Shown here one piece after another: positions 37,550 through 46,227 of a stretch of 64,000 nt of DNA (positions are counted from its first letter, which is position 1; every line of letters starts with the position of its first letter). The notes below the pieces were generated by a model, which made no database searches, was not told the DNA's origin, and saw only the letters and a program-made list of their open reading frames with translations. This DNA is from a bacterium (GTDB taxonomy: Bacteria; Bacillota; Bacilli; Lactobacillales; Streptococcaceae), in contig CAJNCY010000010.1 of assembly GCA_905221375.1 (NCBI GenBank), forward strand, positions 40,287 through 104,286, in the 5' to 3' direction. The position numbers were made by a program, and so were the translations under genes.

Positions 37550-37583
37550 AAAACTCAGTTGGGTTAACCAACTGAGTTTTCTA
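37550..37583 (+). terminator. terminator of the ABC-F gene
   Basis: AAAACTCAGTTGG / CCAACTGAGTTTT with a GTTAA loop. Confidence 0.85.
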
Positions 37584-37600
37584 ACATTTTATGAGGTAAC

Positions 37601-40144
37601 ATGAAATTATTTTTTAAAACATATTGGACCTATTTTGTTTCTTTCACCATTCCTGTAGTCATTATGACAGGAGTATATCTATCTCAAGGTATCTACTGGA
37701 ATAGTGACAACTCTCCACTATTAGGAGATGGATTTCATCAATACGTTATTTTTGATGTAGCTTTACGAAACATCCTACATGGAAATGGTAGTCTGTTTTA
37801 CACCTTTACAAGTAGCCTCGGATTGAATTTCTATGCCCTATCTAGTTATTACTTGGGTAGTTTCCTTTCACCACTAGTTTACTTTTTTGATTTAACGAAT
37901 ATGCCAGATGCTGTCTATCTGACAACTCTCTTAAAATTTGGATTGATTGGTTTGTCAACCTTCTTTAGTCTAAATAGATTATTTAAAGATATTCCGAAAT
38001 CTTTAAAACTAGCCTTATCCACTTCTTATGCTCTGATGAGCTTTACCGTTAGTCAGTTAGAGATAAAAACCTGGCTGGATATTTTTATCTTGATTCCTTT
38101 CATTATCACTGGTTTACACCTACTTATCACTGAAAAGAAATTCCTATTGTACTTTACAAGTCTGTCAATCTTATTTATCCAAAACTATTATTTTGGCTAT
38201 ATGACAGCATTGTTTCTTATTTTCTGGTATCTCTGTCAAATTTCGTGGGACTTTAAGACTCGAAAATCATCTTTTCTTGATTTCATAATCACCTCCGTTT
38301 TAGCTGGTATGGCTAGTTTGATTATGACTCTTCCCACTCTGTTTGATTTACAGACACATGGGGAAAAATTGACTGAAATTACAAAGTTTCAAACTGAAAG
38401 TAGCTGGTATCTTGATCTCTTTGCTAAACAATTCATCGGTTCCTTTGACACAACAAAGTATGGAGCTATTCCAATGATTTTTGTTGGACTGCTTCCCTTT
38501 ATTTTAACTATTTTATTTTTTACGCTGAAATCTATTAAGTTTCATGTGAAACTTATCTATGCAGTCTTCTTTACATTTCTAATTGTAAGCTTTTATATTG
38601 AAGCGCTTGATTTATTTTGGCAAGGCCTGCATACTCCAAACATGTTTTTACATCGCTATGCTTGGATTTTCTCTACCTTGTTAATTTATACAGCAGCGGA
38701 AGTCTTAAATCGTCTAAGGGAAATTAAAATCTGGAACTTTTTAGTTTCGCTTTTTCTTGTAGTAACAGGATTTTTAGCTACCATCTATCTAAAATCGCAT
38801 TATTCTTTTTTAACAGATTTGAATATTCTACTTACTCTTGAATTTTTGGTTGTCTATTCGCTTTTACTCCTTGCATTTATCAAAAAGTTTATCTCTGTAA
38901 ATCTATTTGCCATTCTAATCTCTTTATTTATAATGGTTGAAATGAGTTTAAATGCTTCATCTCAAATGGACGGAATTGCAAAGGAATGGGGATTTGCTTC
39001 TCGAAGTGCATATAGTCGAGATATTCCAGCTATGGAATCTTTCTCAGCATATATTGGAAATTCATTTACTCGTACTGAAAAACTACAAACTCAGACAGGA
39101 AATGACAGTATGAAATTCAACTACAATGGAATCTCTCAATTTTCATCTGTTCGAAATCGTTCAGCAAGCTCTACTTTGGATAAACTTGGCTTTAAATCCT
39201 CTGGGACTAATCTCAATCTCCGCTATGCAAATAATAGTATTTTGGCTGATAGTTTATTTGGGATCCAGTATAATATCTCAGACAGTCCTATTGATAAGTA
39301 TGGTTTTAAAGATATCTATCAAAAAGATAATCTTACCCTATATGAAAATCAATTCTCTCTTCCGATTGCCTTTGCTGGTCAATCTGTTTACAATGATGTC
39401 AAGTTCACTGAACACACTCTAGATAATCAGGCCTCGTTTTTAAATCAACTTGCTGACGCCAATTTTGATTATTTTTCTCCAATACCCTATGAAAAAACAG
39501 AGAATACTGATGATTTGATTAGTGTTACAAGTTCTTCAAATGAGGATGCAGAAATCCAGTATCAAATTGAAGTGCCAGAAAACAGTCAAGTTTATCTTTC
39601 TTTCACAAACCTTCACTTTTCTAATGACAAACAAAAAAAGGTTGACATCCTTGTAAATGGGGAAAAGAAAACTTTTACAACTGATAATGTCTTCTCCTTC
39701 TTTAATCTAGGATATACTAAAGAGAAAAAAACTTTCAATATTAATGTTAGTTTCCCTGGAAATTCACAAGTATCATTTGAATCTCCTACCTTCTATCGTT
39801 TAGATATCAACACTTTCACCGAGGCAATTCAAAAAATTAAAGAACAACCTGTCACAGTATCAACTTCTAAAAATAAGGTCTTTGCTACATATGATGTCAA
39901 ACAAGATACGTCGATTTTCTTCACCATTCCTTATGACAAAGGCTGGTCTGCCTACCAAGATGATAAGAAAATAGAAATTAAACAAGCTCAAACTGGCTTT
40001 ATGAAAGTTGATGTTCCTAAGGGGAAAGGAACTATTACACTTTCCTTCATTCCCAATGGTTTTATTACTGGAGCAATCTGTTCCTTTACTTCTCTTTTAC
40101 TATTTGGAATCTATAATCACAAACGAAAGTCATCTAAGACATAA
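37601..40144 (+). CDS. YfhO family polytopic membrane protein
   Basis: An 847-residue protein with about 12 membrane helices across residues 10-460, a large extracellular domain (about 470-815), and a last helix near the C-terminus. The N-terminal segment GDGFHQYVIFDVALRNILHG resembles GT-C type enzymes. In Listeria and Bacillus, YfhO-family members are implicated in glycosylating lipoteichoic acid; the streptococcal role is inferred. It lies 61 bases after the ABC-F gene behind a terminator. A parS-like palindrome is inside it at 38538-38553. Confidence 0.85.
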   Translation: MKLFFKTYWTYFVSFTIPVVIMTGVYLSQGIYWNSDNSPLLGDGFHQYVIFDVALRNILHGNGSLFYTFTSSLGLNFYALSSYYLGSFLSPLVYFFDLTNMPDAVYLTTLLKFGLIGLSTFFSLNRLFKDIPKSLKLALSTSYALMSFTVSQLEIKTWLDIFILIPFIITGLHLLITEKKFLLYFTSLSILFIQNYYFGYMTALFLIFWYLCQISWDFKTRKSSFLDFIITSVLAGMASLIMTLPTLFDLQTHGEKLTEITKFQTESSWYLDLFAKQFIGSFDTTKYGAIPMIFVGLLPFILTILFFTLKSIKFHVKLIYAVFFTFLIVSFYIEALDLFWQGLHTPNMFLHRYAWIFSTLLIYTAAEVLNRLREIKIWNFLVSLFLVVTGFLATIYLKSHYSFLTDLNILLTLEFLVVYSLLLLAFIKKFISVNLFAILISLFIMVEMSLNASSQMDGIAKEWGFASRSAYSRDIPAMESFSAYIGNSFTRTEKLQTQTGNDSMKFNYNGISQFSSVRNRSASSTLDKLGFKSSGTNLNLRYANNSILADSLFGIQYNISDSPIDKYGFKDIYQKDNLTLYENQFSLPIAFAGQSVYNDVKFTEHTLDNQASFLNQLADANFDYFSPIPYEKTENTDDLISVTSSSNEDAEIQYQIEVPENSQVYLSFTNLHFSNDKQKKVDILVNGEKKTFTTDNVFSFFNLGYTKEKKTFNINVSFPGNSQVSFESPTFYRLDINTFTEAIQKIKEQPVTVSTSKNKVFATYDVKQDTSIFFTIPYDKGWSAYQDDKKIEIKQAQTGFMKVDVPKGKGTITLSFIPNGFITGAICSFTSLLLFGIYNHKRKSSKT
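38538..38553. other. parS-like site
   Basis: AGTTTCATGTGAAACT is a near-palindrome with 13 of 16 matches to TGTTTCACGTGAAACA; the outer bases and one central base differ. It is about 10.5 kb left of dnaA. Confidence 0.6.
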
Positions 40145-40171
40145 AAAAATCGACCAGTTGGTCGATTTTTT
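40144..40171. terminator. bidirectional terminator between yfhO-like and yhgE-like genes
   Basis: AAAAAATCGACCA / TGGTCGATTTTTT with a GT loop, T-rich on both strands. Confidence 0.9.
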
Positions 40172-42813
40172 TAATCTTCTTCCATTTTCTTAGGTCGATA
40201 GGCTAGCATACCCAAACCAGTAAATAGGGCTAATATCACAACAAGGAAAATGACTTGATGATGAATATTTCCTGTCATAGAGATTGTTTGTCGTAATCCA
40301 GAAACCGAATAACTCATTGGTAACCAAGGATTAATAGCTCTAAAGAAATTATTTGTCAAAGCAAGTGGATAGGTACCTGCACTTGATGCTAACTGTAATA
40401 ATAGCAAAATAAGAGAGAAGAAAGCTCCTACACGGCTATTCCATGTTGTTAATGCAGTTACCATAGACATAAATGTTAAGCTTGCGATAATAATTAAGAA
40501 CAAGGTTCTCATTTCATGATTTGCTGTTAGACCAATAAGATGAACTCCACCATAGACTAAGAAAGCGGCTAAAACAGCTATAACTCCATTTATCTCAAAG
40601 CGAGATTTGAACCAAGCCCAGCGAGTTTCAGGATGACGACCTGAAGGTAATTTAGCAAAAATCATATTTGTTGATAATGCAGCGACAAAAAGAGCGACTG
40701 ATATCATATAAGGAGCCATAGCAATCCCATTTACAGGAACTTGATCATTGTCTGTTTTTGAAAGATTGAGTGGATTTGACAAAATCTCTGCATTTTTAGA
40801 TTCTGTTGATGCTGATTTGAGTTGATCACTAGCATTACCTAGTCCTTGTCCTAAAGAAGCAACTCCTGTCTGTAAATCCTCCAATCCAGAAGTTAACTTT
40901 GTTCCACCTTCTGCAAGTTTCCCAGATCCATCTGCCAATTTATTAGCTCCATTCTCTAATTGAGAAGCACCTGAAAGTAACTGACTGGATTTGTCTGCTA
41001 ATTGACCAGATCCTGATTGTAATTTATCAACTCCTGCCATTAATTCTTGACTCTTTTGATTCAATTGGTTAGAGCCAGTTGATAATTTTTCAATACCAGA
41101 TACTAATTCTGGAGTTTTTTTAGCTAATTTTTCAATACCAGATACTAATTCTGGAGTTTTTTTAGCTAATTGACCAACTCCTGCTGTCAAGCTAGAAGAT
41201 TTTTGTGTCAAGGTGGCATTTTTTTCACTTAGTTGACTTGCTCCCTGAGAAACTTTATCAACACCTGCAGTATATGCATTTACACCTGATGCAATCGACT
41301 GACTGGCAGGAACTAATTTACTCGTCACTGCTCCCTGCATTTCTGTTAATCCACTTGACAATCCTGTCAAAGAAGTAGAAGCAAGCGGTAATACTTGATT
41401 GGCTTTATTTTTTAATGTCGAAAGATTTGAAGATTGATTTTGTAAGTTTTTTAAACCTCCCTGTAAACCTTGTACTAAAGCTATAATTGACTGAGCCGAT
41501 TGAATACTATCAGTCGAATTTTGAGATACAGAAGCACTTATCTCAGCTTGTTGCTCACTTGTCAAGGATTGATAAGCTGCTGTCGATTGAATATTTGCTA
41601 ATGTAGCTGCTTTTTCAGACTGAGCACTTGCTAACATTTGATTAGAAAGAGACACTATATTTGATAAAACAGAAGATAACTGTTTTGTATCTCCAACATC
41701 AATATTTTGAATGGCTTGATTTAACTGATTTAGACCAGAAGATAATTGATTAATTTGATCTTTTTTCCCAGACGAAGCATCTAACTTGCTAGAAAGTTGT
41801 TGAATCCCTTCACTTAATTGCTCCACACCCATTCGAAGTGTAGCTGATTGATTAGATAACTGCTTCGCACCTGTTGCAAGATTTCCCACTCCATTTGTAT
41901 AGGCACTAACACCAGATGAAAATTGATTAAGACCAGTATTGAGCTGAGAAACACCGCCAGTATAGGATTCTACACCAGTATATAACTGATTGATTCCCCT
42001 TACTAATTCAGGACTTTTAGAAGATAATTGATCTAATCCGCTATCTAATTGACTCACTGCACCAGTATATGTAAGCAAACCACTATTAAAAGTCCCTAAG
42101 CCAAGATGAAGTTGTTCAACACCAGAAACATAAGAGGACAATCCTTTAGTAAACTGCTCCGTTCCATTTGAAAATGTTAAACTTGAAGCTGCTAAAGAGT
42201 GTAGGTTAGTAGTCAATGTTTGACTTCCTGTCACTAACTGATTCGCTCCATCAGTTAATTTTTCACTACCAGAAGCCGCTTGACTCATACCATCCTTTAA
42301 TTCGACCATCTTATCAAATAAAGCTTTGGTATAGGTCTCGGTTACATTGGTAGAAACATTCTGCTTCAATTGTGTCATCGCAGAATCGCTCATCTTGCTA
42401 GCAATAAAACTATGACCACTTGAAGTCTGATAATCGATTTGCATTTGCTCTGGATGATCCGTTAAAATAGAAGCTGCTTTTTCAGATAAATCACTTGGTA
42501 AAGTCACTACCATATAGTAATTGCCATCTTCCAATCCCTTCTTTCCTTCCTCTTCATCTACGAAATGAAAATCTAAGCTTTTATTTTCTTTTAAATTTGA
42601 CACCATGTCTTTTCCTATAGCCATGGTATTACCGTTATAGGAAGCTTCTTTATCATTATTGACAACTGCCACAGGTAAGTCAGACACTTGCCCATATGGA
42701 TCCCACATTGATGACAAAAATATGATATTGTACAGAGCTGGAATAAGAGAAATCCCTATCATGACAATAATAAAGGTTGGTTTTTTAAAAATTGCTTTCC
42801 ATTCTTTAAACAT
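40171..42813 (-). CDS. YhgE/Pip family membrane protein
   Basis: An 880-residue protein. One N-terminal helix (about 12-32), a long extracellular region with many 14-residue-spaced motifs (GxxQL, TGxxQLxxG) forming a coiled coil, and five to six C-terminal helices (about 690-870). Such proteins resemble phage infection protein Pip and ESX/Yuk-associated YueB; some act as phage receptors. The start at 42813 is chosen because AAGGAGA sits just before it. A perfect 42-base tandem duplication lies at 41083-41166. A TetR gene is divergent from it. Confidence 0.87.
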   Translation of the reverse strand: MFKEWKAIFKKPTFIIVMIGISLIPALYNIIFLSSMWDPYGQVSDLPVAVVNNDKEASYNGNTMAIGKDMVSNLKENKSLDFHFVDEEEGKKGLEDGNYYMVVTLPSDLSEKAASILTDHPEQMQIDYQTSSGHSFIASKMSDSAMTQLKQNVSTNVTETYTKALFDKMVELKDGMSQAASGSEKLTDGANQLVTGSQTLTTNLHSLAASSLTFSNGTEQFTKGLSSYVSGVEQLHLGLGTFNSGLLTYTGAVSQLDSGLDQLSSKSPELVRGINQLYTGVESYTGGVSQLNTGLNQFSSGVSAYTNGVGNLATGAKQLSNQSATLRMGVEQLSEGIQQLSSKLDASSGKKDQINQLSSGLNQLNQAIQNIDVGDTKQLSSVLSNIVSLSNQMLASAQSEKAATLANIQSTAAYQSLTSEQQAEISASVSQNSTDSIQSAQSIIALVQGLQGGLKNLQNQSSNLSTLKNKANQVLPLASTSLTGLSSGLTEMQGAVTSKLVPASQSIASGVNAYTAGVDKVSQGASQLSEKNATLTQKSSSLTAGVGQLAKKTPELVSGIEKLAKKTPELVSGIEKLSTGSNQLNQKSQELMAGVDKLQSGSGQLADKSSQLLSGASQLENGANKLADGSGKLAEGGTKLTSGLEDLQTGVASLGQGLGNASDQLKSASTESKNAEILSNPLNLSKTDNDQVPVNGIAMAPYMISVALFVAALSTNMIFAKLPSGRHPETRWAWFKSRFEINGVIAVLAAFLVYGGVHLIGLTANHEMRTLFLIIIASLTFMSMVTALTTWNSRVGAFFSLILLLLQLASSAGTYPLALTNNFFRAINPWLPMSYSVSGLRQTISMTGNIHHQVIFLVVILALFTGLGMLAYRPKKMEED
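41083..41166. repeat. tandem 42-base duplication in the yhgE-like gene
   Basis: Two identical head-to-tail 42-base units (41083-41124, 41125-41166) encode a duplicated 14-residue unit, AKKTPELVSGIEKL. The frame is preserved. Confidence 0.95.
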
Positions 42814-42903
42814 ATCTTCTCCTTTTTTAAACATATTGTCTAAAATTTTGATATAATAGATTATACAATAAAAAATCTAAATTACAAGATAAAAAATCAA
42901 TTT

Positions 42904-42920
42904 TTAGACAGATAGTCTAA
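42904..42920. promoter_or_regulatory. probable TetR operator
   Basis: TTAGAC-AGATA-GTCTAA is a perfect palindrome in the space between the divergent yhgE-like and tetR genes. A further half site GTCTAAAA lies at about 42838-42845. Confidence 0.6.
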
Positions 42921-42940
42921 TTTGTTTACAAGGAGGAAAT

Positions 42941-43483
42941 ATGCAAGAAAGTAACAAACGCTTAAAAACAAAGCGAACTATTGAAAATGCTATGGTACAA
43001 CTACTGATGGAACAACCATTTGATCAAATTTCTACTGTCAAGTTAGCAGACAAAGCCGGAATTAGTCGTTCCAGCTTCTATACTCACTATAAGGATAAGT
43101 ATGATATGATTGAGCACTATCAAAGCAAGCTATTCCATACATTTGAATATATTTTTCAAAAACATGCTCATCACAAAAGAGATGCTATTTTAGAAGTATT
43201 TGAATATCTAGAATCAGAACCACTTTTGGCTGCTCTGCTTTCTGAAAATGGGACTAAAGAAATCCAAAATTTCTTACGAAATAAACTTCATATCATGCTC
43301 AGTACGGATTTACAAAAGCAATTTATGCAACTGAATCTAAATACCACTGAATTAGAATATAGTAGCATCTATCTAACTCACGCACTTTTTGGTGTCTGTC
43401 AAACTTGGATTGCACATGGAAAAAAAGAAAGTCCTCAAGAAATAACAGACTTTCTTATGAAGATGCTTGGTGATACAAATTGA
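42941..43483 (+). CDS. TetR/AcrR family regulator
   Basis: A 180-residue regulator. The N-terminal HTH (about 10-55, TKRTIENAMVQLLMEQPFDQISTVKLADKAGISRSSFYTHYKDKYDMI) is typical; the C-terminal domain has no assigned ligand. It is divergent from the yhgE-like gene with 127 bases between, which holds a palindromic operator, so it probably represses that gene and itself. AGGAGG precedes the ATG. Confidence 0.9.
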   Translation: MQESNKRLKTKRTIENAMVQLLMEQPFDQISTVKLADKAGISRSSFYTHYKDKYDMIEHYQSKLFHTFEYIFQKHAHHKRDAILEVFEYLESEPLLAALLSENGTKEIQNFLRNKLHIMLSTDLQKQFMQLNLNTTELEYSSIYLTHALFGVCQTWIAHGKKESPQEITDFLMKMLGDTN

Positions 43484-43487
43484 TACA

Positions 43488-43516
43488 AAAAAGGGAACAA
43501 CACTATGTTCCCTTTT
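43488..43516. terminator. bidirectional terminator between tetR and the tRNA genes
   Basis: AAAAGGGAAC / GTTCCCTTTT with T-rich flanks on both strands. Confidence 0.85.
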
Positions 43517-43523
43517 ATCTATA

Positions 43524-43597
43524 CTCCGCCAGTAGGACTCGAACCTACGACATCATGATTAACAGTCATGCGCTACTACCAACTGAGCTATGGCGGA
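43524..43597 (-). tRNA. tRNA-Asn (GTT)
   Basis: A 74-base cloverleaf on the minus strand with acceptor TCCGCCA / TGGCGGA, anticodon GTT in the CTGTTAA loop and GGTTCGAGTCC in the T arm. CCA is not encoded. It follows tRNA-Glu after 5 bases. Confidence 0.96.
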
Positions 43598-43602
43598 TAA
43601 AA

Positions 43603-43674
43603 TAGTCCGTACGGGATTCGAACCCGTGTTACCGCCGTGAAAAGGCGGTGTCTTAACCCCTTGACCAACGGACC
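43603..43674 (-). tRNA. tRNA-Glu (TTC)
   Basis: A 72-base cloverleaf on the minus strand with anticodon TTC in the CTTTTCA loop and T arm GGGTTCGAATCCC. It is identical in sequence to the copy at 63924-63995. Confidence 0.96.
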
Positions 43675-43697
43675 TTCTATCTGTAGCAGATATAACC

Positions 43698-43725
43698 ATT
43701 ATATCAATTTCTTACTAATTGTCAA
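43698..43725 (-). promoter_or_regulatory. tRNA-Glu/tRNA-Asn promoter
   Basis: TTGACA (43725-43720), 16-base spacer, TATAAT (43703-43698). The -35 begins immediately after the comE stop codon, and no terminator lies between. Confidence 0.8.
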
Positions 43726-44478
43726 TCACTTTTGAGATTTTTTCTCTAAAATATCTTTTAACTTTCTAATTTTTAACCTTGAAATAGGACAGCGATGATC
43801 TTCATAGAAAACAACTTCTAGATTCTTTCGGTCAATTTCTCTGATATTGCCTATATTTACCAAAAATGACTTATGAGGGGAATAAAATCGTTGGGTATGT
43901 TTATCCTTTTCCTGAATATCTGTCATGGTACCGTAAAATTCTTTGGCAAAATTCTTACCAATAATGCGTAATTTATGAGAGACACCTGTCGTTTCAATAT
44001 ACAAAATATCATGGTAAGGAATTTTTAAATCATTTCCCTTGTAATTGTAATCAAAATAATCTACAACATCTTCATTTTCAAGCAACATACTCTTCGTGTA
44101 GAATATATTTTGCTCAATTCTCTTCTTAAACATCTCATCATTGATATCCTTATCAACAAAATCTAGGGCTGATACCTGGTATTTATAGGTTAGAGTCGCA
44201 AACTCTGATCGACTGGTAATAAAGACGATAATAGCGTAAGGATTGTAATGACGAATGAGCTGAGCCACTTCAAATCCCTTTTTCTCAATCCCATGAATAT
44301 CGATATCTAGGAAATAAAGCTGATTTACTTCATCGTTTTCAATATATTCTTCAAATTCACGGACTTTTCCCGTTGTCTTGTATGATATTGGAATATTCGA
44401 TTCTTTCGAAATTTCATCCAATATTCTTTCTAGTCTCACTTGATGTTCAATAACATCCTCTAAAATTAAAACTTTCAT
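43726..44478 (-). CDS. comE: ComE, competence response regulator
   Basis: A 250-residue response regulator that, once phosphorylated by ComD, switches on early competence genes. Receiver domain (1-130) with phospho-acceptor D58 in LYFLDIDIHG; LytTR DNA-binding domain (about 140-245) with FYSPHKSFLVNIGNIREID. It overlaps comD by four bases. Predicted targets in the window are the direct repeats before comC and comX. Confidence 0.97.
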   Translation of the reverse strand: MKVLILEDVIEHQVRLERILDEISKESNIPISYKTTGKVREFEEYIENDEVNQLYFLDIDIHGIEKKGFEVAQLIRHYNPYAIIVFITSRSEFATLTYKYQVSALDFVDKDINDEMFKKRIEQNIFYTKSMLLENEDVVDYFDYNYKGNDLKIPYHDILYIETTGVSHKLRIIGKNFAKEFYGTMTDIQEKDKHTQRFYSPHKSFLVNIGNIREIDRKNLEVVFYEDHRCPISRLKIRKLKDILEKKSQK

Positions 44479-45800
44479 TCAAATTCCCTCTTAAATCTAA
44501 TAATTTGTCTAAATGTACTGCCTTCCATCTCTGTTTCTAAAATGATGTTGTTGTACTTATCTAGTAGTTCTTTCACATTATTTAATCCTACTCCGCGATT
44601 CCTTCCCTTAGTGGAGAATCCTAAGGCAAATAGATCTCCTGAAGGAGTCATCGTCATTTTACATGAATTCTGAATCACAATAACTGTTTCAGTTTCCATC
44701 TTAATAACTGCTACTTCCATCTGCTTTTTATAACTATCAGCCGATCCTTCGACAGCATTGTTCAATAAAACGCTCATGATACGAACCAAATCCAATAGTT
44801 CAATTGGGAGCTTGGTAATCGTATCTTTTACTTCCAGTGTAAACTCTACACCATTATTTCGAGCATAGACAATGGACTGAGCAACCAAACTTCGTAAAGC
44901 TGAATCTTCTATGTTGTTCAAGTCAAAGTAAGTGTACTTATCTGAACGCAGTTTGTGATTAGCTTTGACCAAAACTTCATTGTAAATTCTGTCAATTTCC
45001 TGTAAATCACCACTGTCAATTGCCATCTGCATACTGACAAGCATCCCAGCATAATCATGTCGAAAACCACGAATTTCATTATACAGACCAACAATTTCAT
45101 CTGTATAATTCTGTAAATGTTTCTGTTCAAATTTCTTCTGCTTCAACGCAATCTCTTTCTCCATTTGATCTTTATGAGAATTCATTGCAAAGAAGGTCAA
45201 AAGTAACGATATAAAGACAATAGATGATAAAATACTTCCAAAACTATTCAAATGTTTAATCGTACTTACCATATCTGAAACAAAAGATACAATATGTAGC
45301 AATAGTAAAGCAAAAAATACTTTTTTCAAGAAAGGATAGAGGTAGTCCTTATCAAAATAGGCTAGTTCCAAATGGAAATAATGAATGATTTTTAAGATAA
45401 CAACATAAGTCAACACCGTTACAACGAAAAAGAATGGGGCATGATATTGTGAAACAAAATTGTCTCCTGTTATAGAGGAGAAAGTTACGGACAGAAAGTT
45501 ATGAGTGCTCTCATATAAAAGAGATAGTAGTAAACTTAGGAATAGTCCTCTATCCCTCTCATACTGTTTAATCCATAGAAAATAGGAATATAAGCCCAAA
45601 GGAAATAAAAATCTTTCAATCCCTGCCCCATCTAAATTTAGAAGATAAAAGAAAAGTTCAAGTACTATTTCAGTTAGTAATGTATAAGCACCAAAAACGT
45701 ATAGTTCTTTTCTATTTATTTGACCTTTACAAATTAAACGGTAACTGTGACTAATAATTAAAAAATGAACAATAACTATCCCAAATCCAAATAAATCCAT
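44475..45800 (-). CDS. comD: ComD, histidine kinase receptor for the competence peptide
   Basis: A 441-residue membrane kinase of the HPK10 (AgrC-like) group. Six to seven helices fill about 1-215; the H box is FRHDYAGML and the ATP-binding domain ends with GRNRGVGLNNVKELL. The N-terminal membrane part decides peptide specificity, so it should match the unusual comC allele beside it. The ATG lies 20 bases after the comC stop; comE overlaps the end. Confidence 0.97.
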   Translation of the reverse strand: MDLFGFGIVIVHFLIISHSYRLICKGQINRKELYVFGAYTLLTEIVLELFFYLLNLDGAGIERFLFPLGLYSYFLWIKQYERDRGLFLSLLLSLLYESTHNFLSVTFSSITGDNFVSQYHAPFFFVVTVLTYVVILKIIHYFHLELAYFDKDYLYPFLKKVFFALLLLHIVSFVSDMVSTIKHLNSFGSILSSIVFISLLLTFFAMNSHKDQMEKEIALKQKKFEQKHLQNYTDEIVGLYNEIRGFRHDYAGMLVSMQMAIDSGDLQEIDRIYNEVLVKANHKLRSDKYTYFDLNNIEDSALRSLVAQSIVYARNNGVEFTLEVKDTITKLPIELLDLVRIMSVLLNNAVEGSADSYKKQMEVAVIKMETETVIVIQNSCKMTMTPSGDLFALGFSTKGRNRGVGLNNVKELLDKYNNIILETEMEGSTFRQIIRFKREFE

Positions 45801-45820
45801 TACTCTTTCTCCTTATTTCA

Positions 45821-45946
45821 TTACTTTTTTCGTAGGAAAAGAAAATCAAGGAGGATTTTTGGTAGCCTACTTTCCCCACCTTTAATCTTTTGCAAGTCTT
45901 TTTCCTTCAAGGCTACAAACTGTTCCAATTTAACTGTGTTTTTCAT
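45821..45946 (-). CDS. comC: ComC, competence-stimulating peptide precursor
   Basis: A 41-residue precursor: leader [24 protein letters not shown], then mature peptide [17 protein letters not shown] after the double-glycine site cut by ComAB. AGGAGA is 8 bases upstream. The mature sequence differs from the two classical pneumococcal pheromones ([34 protein letters not shown]) but shares most of its C-terminal half with the second. Its ComE-dependent promoter has a hairpin at the mRNA 5' end. Confidence 0.97.
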   Translation of the reverse strand: MKNTVKLEQFVALKEKDLQKIKGGESRLPKILLDFLFLRKK

Positions 45947-45972
45947 AATAAAATCTCCTAAAAATTTTTTTC

Positions 45973-45990
45973 TTGTAAGCTAACTTACAA
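45973..45990 (-). promoter_or_regulatory. 5' stem-loop of the comCDE mRNA
   Basis: TTGTAAG / CTTACAA with a TTAG loop starts about where transcription should begin (7 bases after the -10). It may stabilise the transcript. Confidence 0.5.
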
Positions 45991-45995
45991 AAACT

Positions 45996-46062
45996 ATTAT
46001 ACAAAATAGAATTTCGTTTTAGATAAAATTCTCTCAACTGTCATTTTTTTCTCCCCAAGTGT
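45996..46062 (-). promoter_or_regulatory. comCDE promoter with ComE direct repeat
   Basis: On the minus strand ACACTTGGG (46062-46054), 12-base spacer, ACAGTTGAG (46041-46033), then TATAAT (46001-45996) 31 bases on. This is the ComE-box arrangement known from pneumococcus. No -35 is seen. Confidence 0.92.
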
Positions 46063-46070
46063 ACTTTTTT

Positions 46071-46100
46071 AAGAAAAAAGCCGGGAAAATTCCCAGCTTT
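46071..46100 (-). terminator. tRNA-Arg terminator
   Basis: On the minus strand AAAGCTGGGAA / TTCCCGGCTTT followed by TTTC. It separates tRNA-Arg from comCDE. Confidence 0.85.
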
Positions 46101-46110
46101 GCTACTATAT

Positions 46111-46184
46111 TGATCCCAGCAGGATTCGAACCTGCGACCGTTCGCTTAGAAGGCGAATGCTCTATCCAGCTGAGCTATGAGACC
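46111..46184 (-). tRNA. tRNA-Arg (TCT)
   Basis: A 74-base cloverleaf on the minus strand with anticodon TCT in the CTTCTAA loop and T arm AGGTTCGAATCCT. CCA is not encoded. It is flanked by its own promoter and terminator, ahead of comC. Confidence 0.95.
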
Positions 46185-46194
46185 TAACACAATT

Positions 46195-46223
46195 ATTCTA
46201 CCAAAAATTCAATTAAAAGTCAA
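46195..46223 (-). promoter_or_regulatory. tRNA-Arg promoter
   Basis: TTGACT (46223-46218), 17-base spacer, TAGAAT (46200-46195). Confidence 0.8.
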
Positions 46224-46227
46224 TTTT

